A DNA stretch of 64,000 bases from Angiostrongylus vasorum (lineage: Eukaryota; Nematoda; Chromadorea; Rhabditida; Metastrongylidae): the NCBI GenBank assembly GCA_018806985.1, contig JADANN010000166.1, forward strand, positions 62,001 to 126,000, in the 5' to 3' direction. The position numbers and the translations under genes were made by a program. Position 1 is the stretch's first letter, and every line of letters starts with the position of its first letter. The notes under the pieces were generated by a model that was given only the letters and a program-made list of their open reading frames with translations, made no database searches and was not told the origin of the DNA. This document shows, one piece after another, positions 35,393 to 47,690 of this stretch.

Positions 35393-35907
35393 TTTTTATT
35401 CAAATTTGTTTACTGAGCCGAGTAGAAAAAAGCAGAATTACGTCAGATGAAACTAGTACAGATAAGAATCGCTAATATTTAAAGAAGGAATGCTGTAGGC
35501 GAAGGGAAGTGGAAAACGGAAGAGAACATGTATTAATTTGAAGAGGGAGCACGAAGTCAACATAATCTCCGAAGGGAATGTTCCAAATTGTCATAATCCT
35601 ACCAGCATTTGCTTCCAATAAAGCTGGAACCTCGAGAATCTGCGCCCATATGGAGCTCTTTTGGAAGGGATTAATGGAATAATTATGGGAGAATTCTTGA
35701 TATATAACAGTGCTGTGGTACGAAGGTCAACCGACAGGGTAAATATAAGTAAAGTAAGAGGACATAAGAGTTCATTTAAGAACACTGGATCATGTAACAC
35801 AATACCCCTAGCGAGCAAAGCCTCACATGTTGCAAATACCTGGATAGTTGGACAACCCCTCTTCACTAGTTATACGGGTTCCAGCATAATCTCCATCTTT
35901 GGTAATT

Positions 35908-36195
35908 TTTAGCCATTGTGGTTCCCTGGAGTCCCGAGGTAAGGCAGGTCAAAGTCTGCCCCCAGGTCGTCACCACCACAGGCAGTCGCAGCCCCTGTGT
36001 ATTAGAGGGAGATTTGCCACCATGGGACTAGTTTGGTATCAGGACGGTGACGGATTCTGGTACTGGTTTACTCTTAGCTGGTAATCCCGATGGAAATGCC
36101 GGACTTCTTCTTAGCTTGGGAAACCCTGTTGGAGGGATGAATCTCCCTGCTGTACATCGCAGCCCGATACACAGGAACATCTCCCAGACACGATG
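35908..36195 (-). repeat. R5 repeat, reversed
   Basis: Reverse complement of the R5 core: 'attgtggttccctgga', 'gtcgtcaccaccacaggca', 'agggagatttgccaccatgg', 'tagtttggtatcaggacggt', then the head block with 'catcgcagcccgatacac'. Confidence 0.75.
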
Positions 36196-36814
36196 AAGCG
36201 GTAGACCGTTGAAAGGAATTAAATACGGAAAAATAATATTTATAGTAACCACACCTGTTAATGTCTTCTCTCACCAACTGCCAAAGCAACACGGGTATTT
36301 GAATCTGAAAGGAAAACTTCATACCTCCCCTTTTAAAGAAAGCAATGTGTCGTCAGATTATCGGTCATTATTGGAAACAAACAGAACGAAACAACGACAA
36401 TCCATTCAATGAGTGAATCAAAACCAAAGCTATGAAGATGAAAGGCAGGCGATCAATAAATAACAAAGGAAGATTCACTAACCGCAAAACTGGATACCAG
36501 AGCTGAAGTACAGCACTCGAGGACAACAACAACAACACCCTTCACTGCAGGAAATTCACTCAAGATCTCTTCTATGTCTTGAAACTTCCTGACTAGAAAC
36601 GAAACCAAACATGATTTTGTAACAAATACGAAAAAATAGATTACACAGCTATTAACCGAAGACCAACCAGGCTTACCACACTCTACGATTGAAAATCGTT
36701 GTACGTTCGTAATTACACTCCACACGCACTACCTTACGTCCGTTAAAATCAAAGTCACCGCATTATTTCTGGTTGAATTTGAGATAGAAACGTACCCTTT
36801 CTTAACAACAACGA

Positions 36815-36985
36815 TGCTGAGATATTTGCAAAACTCCGGACCGCAGGTGTCTGTGTTGGGGAACGAACGCGCTATTAGGTTTTCCGGGGGCTAACGCGTT
36901 CATCATTTTCTCAGCTTTCTCAGGAACGCCCTTTGCTACTAAGTTGACTTCAGCAGAAACAAATATAACTCCGAGATCCTGCAAC
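36815..36985 (-). repeat. SINE B copy, reversed
   Basis: 'gcaaaactccggaccgcagg', 'gaacgaacgcg' and 'aacgcgttcatcat' match the reversed SINE B core. Confidence 0.65.
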
Positions 36986-37587
36986 CACACGGAGTATCAC
37001 AGGAAATAGTGAGGAGATCTTTAAAAAAAGCCGGTTGGTCCTATCGAAAAGTGTTTCGAAAGCTTTAGAAAACTTCTCCAAAACTCAAGAATACACACAG
37101 CATTTAGCGAAATGCGGGGTAGGAAGGTGTCCTAGGGAAGAATTTCTCACTTAAGTAGTCCATTGATCTCTTTTTGGAACAGCAATTGCTTCTTTTGAAG
37201 GCTGCACCACAGGGGCTGTTGCCTTTCAGCAAAGAACCGAGACGTTTGTGGTGCAAGTTGAAATTGCAGTTCAGCCCTTAGAGAGTGCTCTTAGCTACAA
37301 CGTGGTTATTAATCGTTGAGGGGACATGTTTAGTTTGGCTGACTGTTCACAGACTATGCACTCACCAATGAGCTTGAACAGAGCTTGTCTTTCTAAACAA
37401 CTGCAAAGTCTTATCACCTCAACCATAACGGATCTAGCCGTCAGAAACGGTTGCCGAATAAATGTTTGGTTAGAACTTCGTGATAGCTCACCAATGAAAT
37501 AGGGTATAACGGATTTGTTGGAAACTGCCCTGAAAGATATTTAGTACACAATCTACATTTTATAATGCGTATTATATACGCCCTCCT

Positions 37588-37965
37588 AACTGTTTACGGC
37601 CTCATCGTGGCTGGGAGGCGCTCCTGGGTGTCGGGCTGCAGTGTACAGCGGGGGGATTCGTCCCCGCGGCAGGGTTTGCCAAGCTGAGAAGCAGTCCGAC
37701 GTTTCCATCAGCAATACCATCTAAGAGTAAACCGATGCCAGGATCACCCACCGTCCTGGTATCAAACTAGTCGAATGGTGGCAAATCTCCCTGCGAACCA
37801 CAGGGGGCAGCGACTGCCTCTGGTGGTGACGATCTGGAGCAGACTTTGGCTAGGCTGACCTCGGGACTCCAGGGAAGCACAATGGCTAAACCAGGAAAAC
37901 TCCGAAAAAATGCGAACTATGCTGGGGCCCATACAATCAGTGAAGATGAGTCATCCGAGTATCCA
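37588..37965 (+). repeat. R5 repeat
   Basis: Good copy from 'ggcctcatcgtggctggga' through 'ggtatcaaactagtcgaatg' to MAKPGKLRKN (start at 37881, context AGCACAATGG) and the downstream YAGAHTISEDE segment. Confidence 0.75.
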
Positions 37966-38546
37966 AGTATTCTATACATACAAACCTCAGTATTTAAAAC
38001 CAAAAATTTCTCACGTTATGGATTTCTTCCCTTTCCTACCCACAATCAATATCTTGGATGAAAATTGCGATAAAGTAGTGTTGTAGGTACCAAAACCACT
38101 ATCTGTGAACAAACTAGGGTTTCACCAATGGGTACCAACACAGTACGTCTTATCACTCTCTACATATAATTCATCTTGCAGGGATCCAGCACTGTTTACA
38201 ACTCATATGTTTCACACATGATCTATTCTCCTTAAAACCTAATACCTTAAGAATTAAAGCATTTTAGGCATAATTTGCAACCAATACAGCTCTCACTATT
38301 TACAGCTACACGTTTTACAAGCTATTTGTACTCATTGAGATCACTCCACCACTCCACAATTTTAGTTCCTATTGATATCATTGGAATCATCCAACCAGAA
38401 ATACTTGCTGCGCTGGCTCCGTCGTTTGTATAGCATACGTGGTTTGTACATCGTCGGATATATGGTCCTAAATTCCTTCTAGGAAGTGCTACAGGAAAAA
38501 AAGTAAAATAAAGCGCGCTGAAGACAAATTATTCAGCGTATTATAA

Positions 38547-38858
38547 ATGGAGGAGGATATCCATCGGAAGCAGATGACGGACCACGAGGTCCCATATTGC
38601 TGCTGTGCGTCTAAAACCAACTAGACATGGAGAAATTTGAGTTTGTCATTAATCTGGAGAAGTGGGAACTGGATGACCTGCAGGAAATGGTCCTGGGAGC
38701 ATCCAACAGAAAGAAAAATGCTTAGCACACCCAAATTGGTGCGAATGCCCAGTTACGAAGTTTATGAACTTCTCAGTAAGTGTGGGATGATGCTTACTTA
38801 TGATCACTTGGCGGAAATGGAGAAGAGATGTCTACAAGCAATGACATGTCGACCTTAG
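38547..38858 (+). pseudogene. Decayed coding-like segment, family unknown
   Basis: Three overlapping pieces look protein-coding but change frame: MEEDIHRKQMTDHEVPYC (from 38547), then from 38627 MEKFEFVINLEKWELDDLQE to about 38725, then back in the first frame PSYEVYELLSKCGMMLTYDH up to a stop at 38858. One shift and a compensating one would join them. No splice sites explain the changes well. I do not recognise the protein. It could be a pseudogene, a retrocopy, or a gene damaged by indels in the assembly. Confidence 0.35.
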
Positions 38859-39070
38859 AAACAACTGGAAATGCCTTCTCGCAAGCATGGTACATTTGCA
38901 ACAGTTCCTTCCGTTTTTGTCCTTTTAACGGAGATTGTTCCAGCCACAACTCCTAAATAACACTTAGAAGAATTTTTCCATAAAACATCGAGAAAAATTC
39001 ATTACTTATTCGCAGTGATTTGGACAGATTTATGTTCATATAGGTAGTTGAAAAAAACTTAATAAACAAA

Positions 39071-39343
39071 GAAGGATAAAGCTCTTAGAGTTGTTCAATC
39101 CCTGAGGGATGCGCCATGCATTCGACTTCAGCAAGCATGGTTAGAGGTGATTGAATGACTCTGCCCTTTAGAATGGCTCGCTGTGGCCTACCGATGTATC
39201 GAGCCAGTGCTGCTATTCTCCCAGACGTCTGGTACCAATTTGCCCAGCCCGGAAGGATGGAAGGCTTGGTTAGCCACGGGCGCAGGATCGATCCCACGTG
39301 TGTGTTGTAGGGTGCCTCCGACCACTGCGCCACACGCGCCCTG
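39071..39343 (-). repeat. SINE A copy
   Basis: Reversed; one of the cleanest copies, with head reading (minus strand) GTGTGGCGCAGTGGTCGGAG and B-box-like GGGATCGATCC. Confidence 0.9.
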
Positions 39344-39684
39344 AGCAAAACTTAGTCTTTCAAATTAAACCAACATCGAGCGGAACGGAAATCGTTGAAA
39401 TCTAACGCTTTGTGTTTATAAGAAACAAAAATGCCTTCTTTAGTAGTGCAGGTGAAAGTATCTTTTTTCAGCATACTCCGAGAAAACAGGCTTAAATTAT
39501 TGGCTACCGACGTTCGAGTTGTGGATCCATTGAACATAGAAAGGAGCGCTAGTAATTTGTCATGAAAGCTGGTGTCTGATATACCTGTAACATAATATGT
39601 GATACAATTTGTATCTAATAGAAGCCTCCCCCCTTCGTCCTCCCAGCACTCTTCTCCAATCAACATAGAAATGTTTGCTAAACT

Positions 39685-39848
39685 ATTTCAAAGATTGCAA
39701 GGAGAATCCAGGCGAGCAGCACTCTACGACATTCATAAGGGAAGGCGAAATCCTCAGGCAGCAGCCGAAACAACAACGGAACTACTAGAAGACCACTGTG
39801 GACGATGAAATTGAGGAAAACAGGTCGAATGCAAAAAGTGCTGGGATA
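39685..39848 (+). repeat. SINE C, 3' part
   Basis: 'cactctacgacattcataag', 'gcgaaatcctcaggcagcag', 'gaccactgtggacgatga' match SINE C bodies at 4.2 and 46.2 kb. Confidence 0.65.
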
Positions 39849-40204
39849 AGAACTGTTTTGTTAACATATTACTTCCAAAAAAAAAGAAAACTCCAATGAT
39901 TGCTTACCTGACGTTCAAGTTGTGGATCCACTGAAGTTTCTTCAACTTCGACTTGATCCTTAGGCAAGGCATAAGGTATACAAATGTGAATATAAACACA
40001 ACGGAATATCTACAATAGAATATGAACACATTCGGTATTATACATACGAAATGTAAGTGTAATACATACGAAAGATCGGGTGGCGTAATACTAATGAAAC
40101 CGTTCATCACGAACACAGTGATGGCTTGATTCTGCACCAGCCCTTCAAGCCTCTCATTCATCTAGGGTGGGAGAGTTGGTGCCAGGCTTGTTCCTGAAAA
40201 AATT

Positions 40205-40430
40205 GCTTTCTGCAGTCCAAGTGGGTACACTCTAGCTCGGCTATCTTAGGACTCGGGGGAAGAGGCGACTCGAGCAGCATTCAACGAGATTCATGACGAA
40301 ACGTAAATCCTCGCAGCAGCCGAACCTAACACAGATGTTGGAAGACTTTCGTCGATGACAGATGCGAGGAAACCAACGAAGTGCAAGAGGTGCTGGGATC
40401 CACAGAATAGATGTGAGAGACAGGTGGTGT
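40205..40430 (+). repeat. SINE C, head truncated
   Basis: Begins in the body ('gcagtccaagtggg'), and ends with 'aagaggtgctgggatccaca' and 'tagatgtgag'. Confidence 0.65.
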
Positions 40431-40524
40431 AAAATAACGAAATGAAATAATCTTAACCCTTCTATTTACTACCTACTCTTTTTTAATGGCAGGGTATGTT
40501 GCGAAATATAACATCTATGATGAT

Positions 40525-40680
40525 TAGATTGATTAGATATTTTCAAAACTTCGGACCGCAGGTGTTTGCGGTGAGGAACGAACGCGTTTTTTGTCCGTTC
40601 CGGGGAGCAGCGCGTTCACCACCACACCAAGCGGGTCCTTCGTTTCGCCTGTCTCTCAGCTAGTTCTATCGATCACTGTC
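40525..40680 (-). repeat. SINE B copy, reversed
   Basis: Clean reversed core: 'cttcggaccgcaggtgtttg', 'gcgcgttcaccaccacacca' (A-box-like on the minus strand), 'cgtttcgcctgtctctcagc'. Confidence 0.72.
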
Positions 40681-40824
40681 TATCGAAAATAAAATAATAT
40701 ATCTGACATATACGATATTGGTACCAGCCTCGTGTAAGGTCATCTATATTTAAAACAATATACTGACTCTTTGTGCCAAGTTTAAATGAAAGTATGTTTT
40801 CTAAACCAAACACAAATATACAAG

Positions 40825-40900
40825 CATATATATATATCTATATATGTATATATGCATATATGTATATATGTATATATGTATATATGTATATATATATGTA

Positions 40901-40934
<34 letters not shown>

Positions 40935-40936
40935 CA
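40825..40936. repeat. TATG/TA microsatellite
   Basis: TATATATG units followed by a (TA)n run. Confidence 0.95.
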
Positions 40937-41234
40937 TACATATACAAATAATGCGATTAAGTGACGTATCGCTTGCTGGTTCTGCTGCACGATAGTAGTA
41001 CACCATCTGGCCTCTTGTATTCACACTAAGACAAATCAAGGTTATCGTTCGGAATGGGCGAATATATAATAACATTAGTAGCCATGGAACGACAGGGGAA
41101 AAGTTGAAAAGTTTCTTTTATTAATCCTTAAGATCCCAACTCCTGAAGTGCAGTAGTTATTGAAAAATGTTAGAGTTATCGAAAAACTGGCAACACATGC
41201 AGTGTGCAGCATCATTTTTGACAAGCAACTCGTT

Positions 41235-41400
41235 CTTGGGTTCAATGCTGATTTGCGTTCTCCAGAGCAACCCCGTCGATAGGTGATTGTTGGTAGCAGC
41301 GTTAGGTAGGAAACTGGTTGAGAGAAAGGCAAAGTAGAGGTCTCAGTGGTGGCGTGGGCAACACATGAGTCCTCCTAAAGGGTAATCGTTGTTCGGTAAC
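41235..41400 (+). repeat. SINE B, head and centre
   Basis: 'gcaaccccgtcgataggtg' leader, A-box-like region 'cagtggtggcgtgggc', 'aaagggtaatcg'; the tail is missing. Confidence 0.6.
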
Positions 41401-42264
41401 ATATATAGTTTTTTTTCCTCACACAAAGCAGTTGAACATGCACCAGAGACATGGGAACGTGTGCAAAAGGACGCATAACATAAAGCATAAAAAGGAAGCC
41501 CAGAAATTCTTTCAAAATGCATAGAGGAATCGATTTATAGGACGGAAATCACAATAAGGAGGGCGGAGCTAACTAAAAACAGTCAAGGTGGCCAGTGTGA
41601 CCTCCAAAGGTTTCACAGGGAACACGGCTAAGGATTAGGCGTCGTCCACTCCGGCAGAAAAGCGAAATCACAGGCGTCGTAGGGAGAGTGTTGAAGGAGT
41701 TGTAGTCAAGATGAATGGGCATGTGTCGATGGATTATTATATGAGCCATCTCAGAGATCTCGACAAATTGAGCCGTGAGATCATTAAGCATCCGTCCTCT
41801 GCTAATCACGAAGTGATTCGAACTAACACAGTAAACCGTCCATTCGTACCAATTGCTTGACAGATTTCATACGGTTGTGCTCGCTCAGGAGTCGTAAAGA
41901 ATATAAGCTACTGCGTTGCGAGTTTTCTGTCTGTGTAGGAATTAAATCGCTAACGGCTTATGTCGAGCAATTGCAATAAAAGCATATGAACGCATGGCGA
42001 CGACGTGACCTCTATAGGTGTCATTTATAACGGACATTGTGACCAGTATGAATTCAACGAAGGTCGTATTGTTTTCGGTGGTCACTGGAGTTCTTGCTAT
42101 ATTTCCCGTAATCAACTGAAACCTTATACAAAAAGTCTAAGGAAATCCTTTCTAAGGAAAAGCGTCATCTTAATAAATTCTCATTTGATAATTTACAACC
42201 CCTCCTTCTTCTTTTGACGAGTTCATTTTCGTTGGCGACGAACTGTCCCTTCTGAAGAGAAAAA
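41401..42264. other. Intergenic, no gene seen
   Basis: No recognised exon or repeat. Confidence 0.45.
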
Positions 42265-42540
42265 GAGGATTAATCGTTCGGTGTTGATCAATCTCTTTGA
42301 GGAAAGGGCTATGTATCCGAGAGCATTCGTAGCATCGTAGAGGTGGCTGAATGTATATCTGGCCTATAGAACGGCTTGCGGTCCCCTGTTGATGTACCAA
42401 GTCCGTGCTTCTCTCCACCCAGACAAATTAGATACCAATTATCCGACCCACAAGGTATTGGGGACTTAGTCTAAGACACAGGCATATCAAACCACGTGTT
42501 ATCACAGAGCACCTCTAACTACTGTATCATTAGTGGTCAA
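42265..42540 (-). repeat. SINE A copy, diverged
   Basis: Reversed; body recognisable ('ggtggctgaatgtatatctg', 'gacaaattagataccaatta'), head weak. Confidence 0.65.
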
Positions 42541-43649
42541 GGCACGTTATTTGTTGAAACTATACAATTTTCAACATATTAGCACATGCAGCAACACCTG
42601 ACCTTCGGTTGTCGACGCAGGTCGGGATTTCGGATTACACTCATTATATTCGTGAAATGGGATGATCCTAGCACCACGTTCCCAATGCTACATTAAGTAA
42701 TTGAACATTCGTCTTTTGTGAGTAGCGTTCAAGAGACTAGGTAAAACGCAGAGTCGAAACAAGCCCATGTACTGCACAAAAGCACATTAATGATGATTTT
42801 GAAGTGACTGTCAGAATCCTGGAGTAGTAATGAAAAAACATCAACGCTGAAGACTCTTAAAGCGTTCTGAATATATTCCAAAAGTCCAGAGATGAACCAA
42901 AAGACGAAAGTCTCACCATCACACATGATATAGCGCCTTATATCAAACTGACTTTTTGATCTGGGTGGGTCTCACTCGTCATCCCACGTGAACAACACGC
43001 GGGTGGTCCCACCCCCCTAGAGACAGGGTGAGTGGTTTAAACAAAGCGGTCTTCATTTATATTATAGATCTTCATAAACAGTATAGATAGTTCACCGAAT
43101 TATATGGAAAGCGTCATATGAACGCGACCAGGCCCTGAAGAAGGCGAAGCCGCCGAAAAAGTCAGCCATAAAATCAAGACAACAACAGCTATAACAACAA
43201 CTTACACCAAGCTCCCATCAGCTAATCAAAGGAATCCCGAGGTTTGCAGAAAGTTGGTCTTTTAAGTTCGGCTTAGATTATCACAGAAGCTTTCTTTGAC
43301 GAGCTAAAATGAGGTCCAATGGCTGGTGTCAGAGTGACTTCGCTTTCGTTATGCTTGGCGTATTGTTATATAACCTTTAGTCTATTATTATATGGATATT
43401 CTGTAGTTCAACTGAAAATCTAATGCGTAAACCAAATCCTGGTTCATATGTACACAGAAGTATATTGGTACCATAGGTTGGCCTTCACTCCTACGTCTTC
43501 ACATTCCAGTTACGGGTGAAATTCTCGACAGATTGTTTCGTTTATGTGCAAGCAGGTTTAACCACAAGTACGTTGATAGGTACTCTTATTTTATTTATGT
43601 TATTTGGTGGTCCAGCTAAATGTCTGGAAAAAGTGATCACAAAACAAAT
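42541..43649. other. Intergenic, no gene seen
   Basis: Only a short block (43125-43165) resembling 'gaagaaggcgaagccgccga', a motif also hinted at 31.24 and 63.07 kb. No exon recognised. Confidence 0.4.
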
Positions 43650-43855
43650 AATAGGTGGTCGGAGCCTACCTCCGAGAGGAAAGCCTCTCGTCTAGTTCAG
43701 TCAGCGAGTGCGATATTGGATGGTGGTAGCAGCATGTTCAATGCATGTGATAAGTGTGGTCGGGAATGCCGATCCACATCGATGATTGAGGCATAGATAA
43801 GGAATCAGTCAACGGCGAGAGCCTTATCCTTCATCTTTTATTTCCTAGATAAAGG
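43650..43855 (+). repeat. SINE A-like, degenerate
   Basis: Forward, with 'ggtggtcggagcctacctcc' head and 'gagagccttatccttcatc' tail; the centre is rearranged. Confidence 0.45.
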
Positions 43856-43999
43856 TATATTTTTCTAGGTTTGGCTGTACGGAACAATTCCACCGTGTCG
43901 GCACTAAACAGTACACTTCTCGCTATTCCAACTTTTGTTTATCATTAATGCTAACTTCAACTGATAGTCTTCACTTCACGTCCTCTCACTGATCTGCTA

Positions 44000-44122
44000 G
44001 GATAAAGGATAAAAAGGATAAAGCTCTCGGCGTTGACCAATCCCTGAGGGATGCGCCATGCATTCGACTTCACTGAGTATCGTTGGAGGTGATTGAATGC
44101 ATATCTGGCCTTTACAACGACA
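44000..44122 (-). repeat. SINE A, truncated 3' end only
   Basis: Reversed tail with a tandem 'aggataaaaaggataaagctc'-type end and the body up to 'ggcctttacaacgac'. It ends where the body begins: a 5'-truncated insertion. Confidence 0.8.
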
Positions 44123-44629
44123 CTTGTATGTCATAAGGGTAAAATTTAATATCGTTTGTGTAGATTTTTTAGATCCTCAAATAGTTTCGCAATATTTTCG
44201 AAAACAAGACATTTTACAAAGCAACGATTGTTCAATAAAGATGTTTCCTATGATAACATAATCAGAAGTAACAAACACTTCATGCTTGAGTATTCCAGCT
44301 GGTGGTTCCCAGGAAGTTGATGATGGTGAAGAACTTTAGTGCTTTTCTTTTAAACCACTGTCTAACTATAGTTCGTTAACTACTGTGCTATTTAGAACTC
44401 CACTGTATAAAATCCCATGGATTTCCAACAGTCGAAGAGTACTAGACAGAAGGTCATATACGGAAAAAGAAATACTTATTCTTAGCGCAGTTGAAGAGAT
44501 TCCCAGATAATGAACTCTCTAGTTTCGATTATTATAAGCTGTTGATCATTATCATCCATATGAACTCACAACCTCTAGAAGTATATGTTGTCCATTGAAG
44601 ATGAAACAATTAGGTGGTTAATAAAGAAC

Positions 44630-44870
44630 AAATCGATGAAAGCCATTGCATTTAACTTCCTTGAGCATCGTTCGAAATGATTGAATGCATATCTGGCCTA
44701 TGCAGTGACTTGTGGTGACCTACCGATGTATCACTTCAGTGCTGCTGTTCTCCCGCAATTTGGCAACGCCGCAGAAGTGGAAAGGCTGCTGAGCCAAGGT
44801 TGCGGGATCGAACAAACGACCTTATGTGTATTGTAGGGCACCTCTAACCACCGCGCTTCATGCACTTTTG
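44630..44870 (-). repeat. SINE A copy, diverged
   Basis: Reversed; the body ('gatgtatcacttcagtgctg') and head ('ttgcgggatcgaacaaacga', 'ccaccgcgcttcatgc') are recognisable. Confidence 0.7.
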
Positions 44871-45054
44871 AGTGGGTAATACTGCCACTGGATAGACCAT
44901 ATGATCTTTAAATGAAGATTTCACTTCACGATGGTGCAAGTTTCGGGTACTTCGATGAAGAAGCCTTCACTTTTTTTTTCCATTTTTCTGTTTTGTCAGC
45001 ATATCTGTGAGACGAAAAAAGTTGGCGATAACAATAAAAGTAAATGTAATGCAA

Positions 45055-45140
45055 ATATGTATATGTATATATGTATGTGTATATATGTATGTATATGTAT
45101 ATATGTATATATATATATATGTATATATGTACATACATAT
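45055..45140. repeat. TATG/TA microsatellite
   Basis: TATG and TATATG units with a short (TA)n core. Confidence 0.93.
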
Positions 45141-45432
45141 GAAGACGGAGAGAGGGGCGCAGTAGTGATGAGTCTAGTTCCACCACGGCGGATCTCCCGA
45201 CCGTGAAAGAATGAAAAGCTTCGTTTGTCTGGAACACGAAACTGCACAAGTAATCCGCAATATATAACTCATTGTAAAGAATTATTAGTGAACGTTGTTA
45301 AATAAGCATTAAAGCTTGGCATTAATTGAAAATCAGTGTTGTGAACCTATAGGGATGATGAGTCTTAGTGAGCAAACTGTGCGTACTATGACATTAGTGG
45401 AGAACTGTCCCAATAATATCGAATGTATAAGG

Positions 45433-45715
45433 AAAGGGGCGTGGTGGTCGGACGCTTCCTGCAATACGCATGGGATCGATCATCGCGCCTATGGCCCACC
45501 AAGCCCTTCATCCCCGGGTCTGCAAATTAGTACCAGACATGTTCGGGAGGATAGCAGCACTGGCTTGATGGATCGGTAGGCTACTGCGAGTCATTGTAAA
45601 GGTCAGATATGAATTCAATCACCTGCAACGATGCTTAATGAAGTCGAATGCATGACGCATCCCTCAGGGATCGCATCCTCATTGATCAACGCCGACAGCT
45701 GTATCCCTTATTTAT
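45433..45715 (+). repeat. SINE A copy
   Basis: Forward; head partly deleted (GGCGTGGTGGTCGGACGC), B-box-like GGGATCGATC, body complete, with a short internal duplication near the tail. Confidence 0.82.
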
Positions 45716-46136
45716 TTGTCCTTACAAAGAACGGTTGATAATGGATGGTGCATATGAAAAAACAATGATTTCACAAAATCAGACAGAAATCTTTACACAT
45801 TTCCTGGAACGGGTGGTTCTATCTTAAGTGGGGGGATAACGACGACTACGAGTGGTACACCAAGGACTGTTACTGTTAAGCGCTTTGAATTCGATTCGTC
45901 TTGTCTTTGCTTCGAGAATGGATAAAGAGACATCCAACTACCAACCATTTCGCTCAATACTAGAGCGCGCATCTTCCACTACTTGAGACTGAACGCTTTA
46001 AAGATTGTAGAAAAGCAATTCGTAAAGTCGATTAAGACACAAACACAACGGTGTATGAACAAATCGACGTATTTGTACTGTGCCATGTATTTTCCTTTTT
46101 TTAAACTTATGTTGTGATTAGTATAAAGATATCGTG

Positions 46137-46440
46137 GGAGGGGGTAGCGCAATGTTTAATGATGCTATCGATCAGGAAGCAAAGATGCTAGTTAGACATC
46201 TTCCAAAGCACTTACCTCCAATCCACGTCGGAATGCCTTAGCTCGGCTATTTCCAACATTGCAAGAAGAAATGACTGGAGAAGTATTTTACGACATTGAT
46301 AAACAATACGAAATCCTCAAGCAGCAACCGAAGCAACGAACGATATGTTCGCAAACAACTGTGGACGACGAATACGAGGAAAACGAATGAGTGCAAGACG
46401 TGCTGGAGTTCCGCACAGCGGATGTGATGACGGGTCAAGT
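46137..46440 (+). repeat. SINE C copy
   Basis: Head GGGGTAGCGCAATG (A-box-like); the body and end ('acaacgtgctgg'-type, 'gcggatgtgatg') follow the 4.1 kb copy. Confidence 0.7.
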
Positions 46441-47340
46441 AAAAAAAAATTAAAGATATCATATGGAAAACAGGAAACGCAACTTCGAATTGAGAATCGG
46501 GTCAGGCACAGCGTTTCATAGCTCCCTATCGCCATAAATCGCCATTCGTCAATAAGTTTAAACACCCAGTAACATGTAGTAAACGTTGCGTCGGGTATTT
46601 CTTTGCCAAAAGAATATCCATAGAGTAAACGGTGACATGGGAAACATGTAAGTGTCAAAACTTTTGCGACCGACTTTCGATCAGTTTCGGGATTGATGAA
46701 TACACAATAGCGACAGGTCTCATTACCAAGCGATTGTTTATCAACACAAAACTCGTGTTTTAGAAGCGGAATTCGTCTTAATCTCGACTGGGGCTGTTAC
46801 AAAGACTTATGCTGGCTTAATCGCCTGAAAAAAAATAATACGGTCATGATATGTACTAGCTAACAATGACACCTACTACTGGCAGGATGCATTGCCCAGC
46901 ATAAAAGCAGGCCGTACTGTGTAACAGTATGTCAGCAACCGTCCCGTATAAGAGCGCACTGCGAGTGAGGTTCTTCATTCGAGAGCGCTACTTCCTCCAG
47001 TGGATTCCACTCGATGAGAATACGAACACCAACATCGTGAGGGCGAACGGCTATGTGCAATCGTAGCGTGTCAACGCCGTTCTAAAGAGGATAACGCGCT
47101 AAAATGTTGACCGAACAAATCGTTTGACCAACCTCGTACAAGCTGGATGGTTTAAAGAACTTTCTGGACAATTAGATGTTGAGAAATTCCTCAGCAGCCA
47201 ATTCGTTGCTAAAAATTCGTCCTCATGATTGTGTGCTTCGGAACCCTACAACATATAGTGAACTGCTGCCAAAACAGGCTAAGATTCTGGAAGGACAGTA
47301 GCCCACTTTTATCAGAGAGGACCGCAATCGTCAGGCAAGG

Positions 47341-47690
47341 CGTGTTTTAGTAAAGTAGTTCTTTGCTTTAGTGAACTTGAACTGCTCCGCTTTGGTGAAC
47401 TACACCTTCGTTTGTGGTAATACGTCGTTCATTTCCCTGACCAATTTCTCCGCTTCGATGCTCGTCTCCTTTTTGTACTTCTCGGTGACGCAGATATCTC
47501 ACTCATTACGCTCTCTTCCGCGTTCCGTACAACATACCGTGGTTTGACAACAGTAATCCTCTACTACCTTCTTGCACTTCTCTGCATGATGTGCTTCAGC
47601 GCAGAGACACCCGTTCATAGCGTATGAACAGAACTGAATTTTATCACCTCTATGTATCTCGCCCATCCACTCTTCTCTTATCGAAAAAAG
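47341..47690 (-). pseudogene. Decayed Cys-rich protein-coding segment with two in-frame stops
   Basis: One minus-strand frame reads like protein for about 110 codons: EEWMGEIHRGDKIQFCSYAM, NGCLCAEAHHAEKCKKVVED, YCCQTTVCC, then TGA, ICVTEKYKKETSIEAEKLVR, TKV, TAG, and FTKAEQFKFTKAK. The Cys pairs and the amphipathic Lys/Glu stretches are not what random AT-rich DNA gives. The first stop overlaps a GTGAGA that could serve as a donor, so part may be an exon, but the frame continues past it. No start or partner exons were found. The family is not recognised. It is the strongest coding-like signal in the USP30-cbp-1 interval. Confidence 0.45.
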
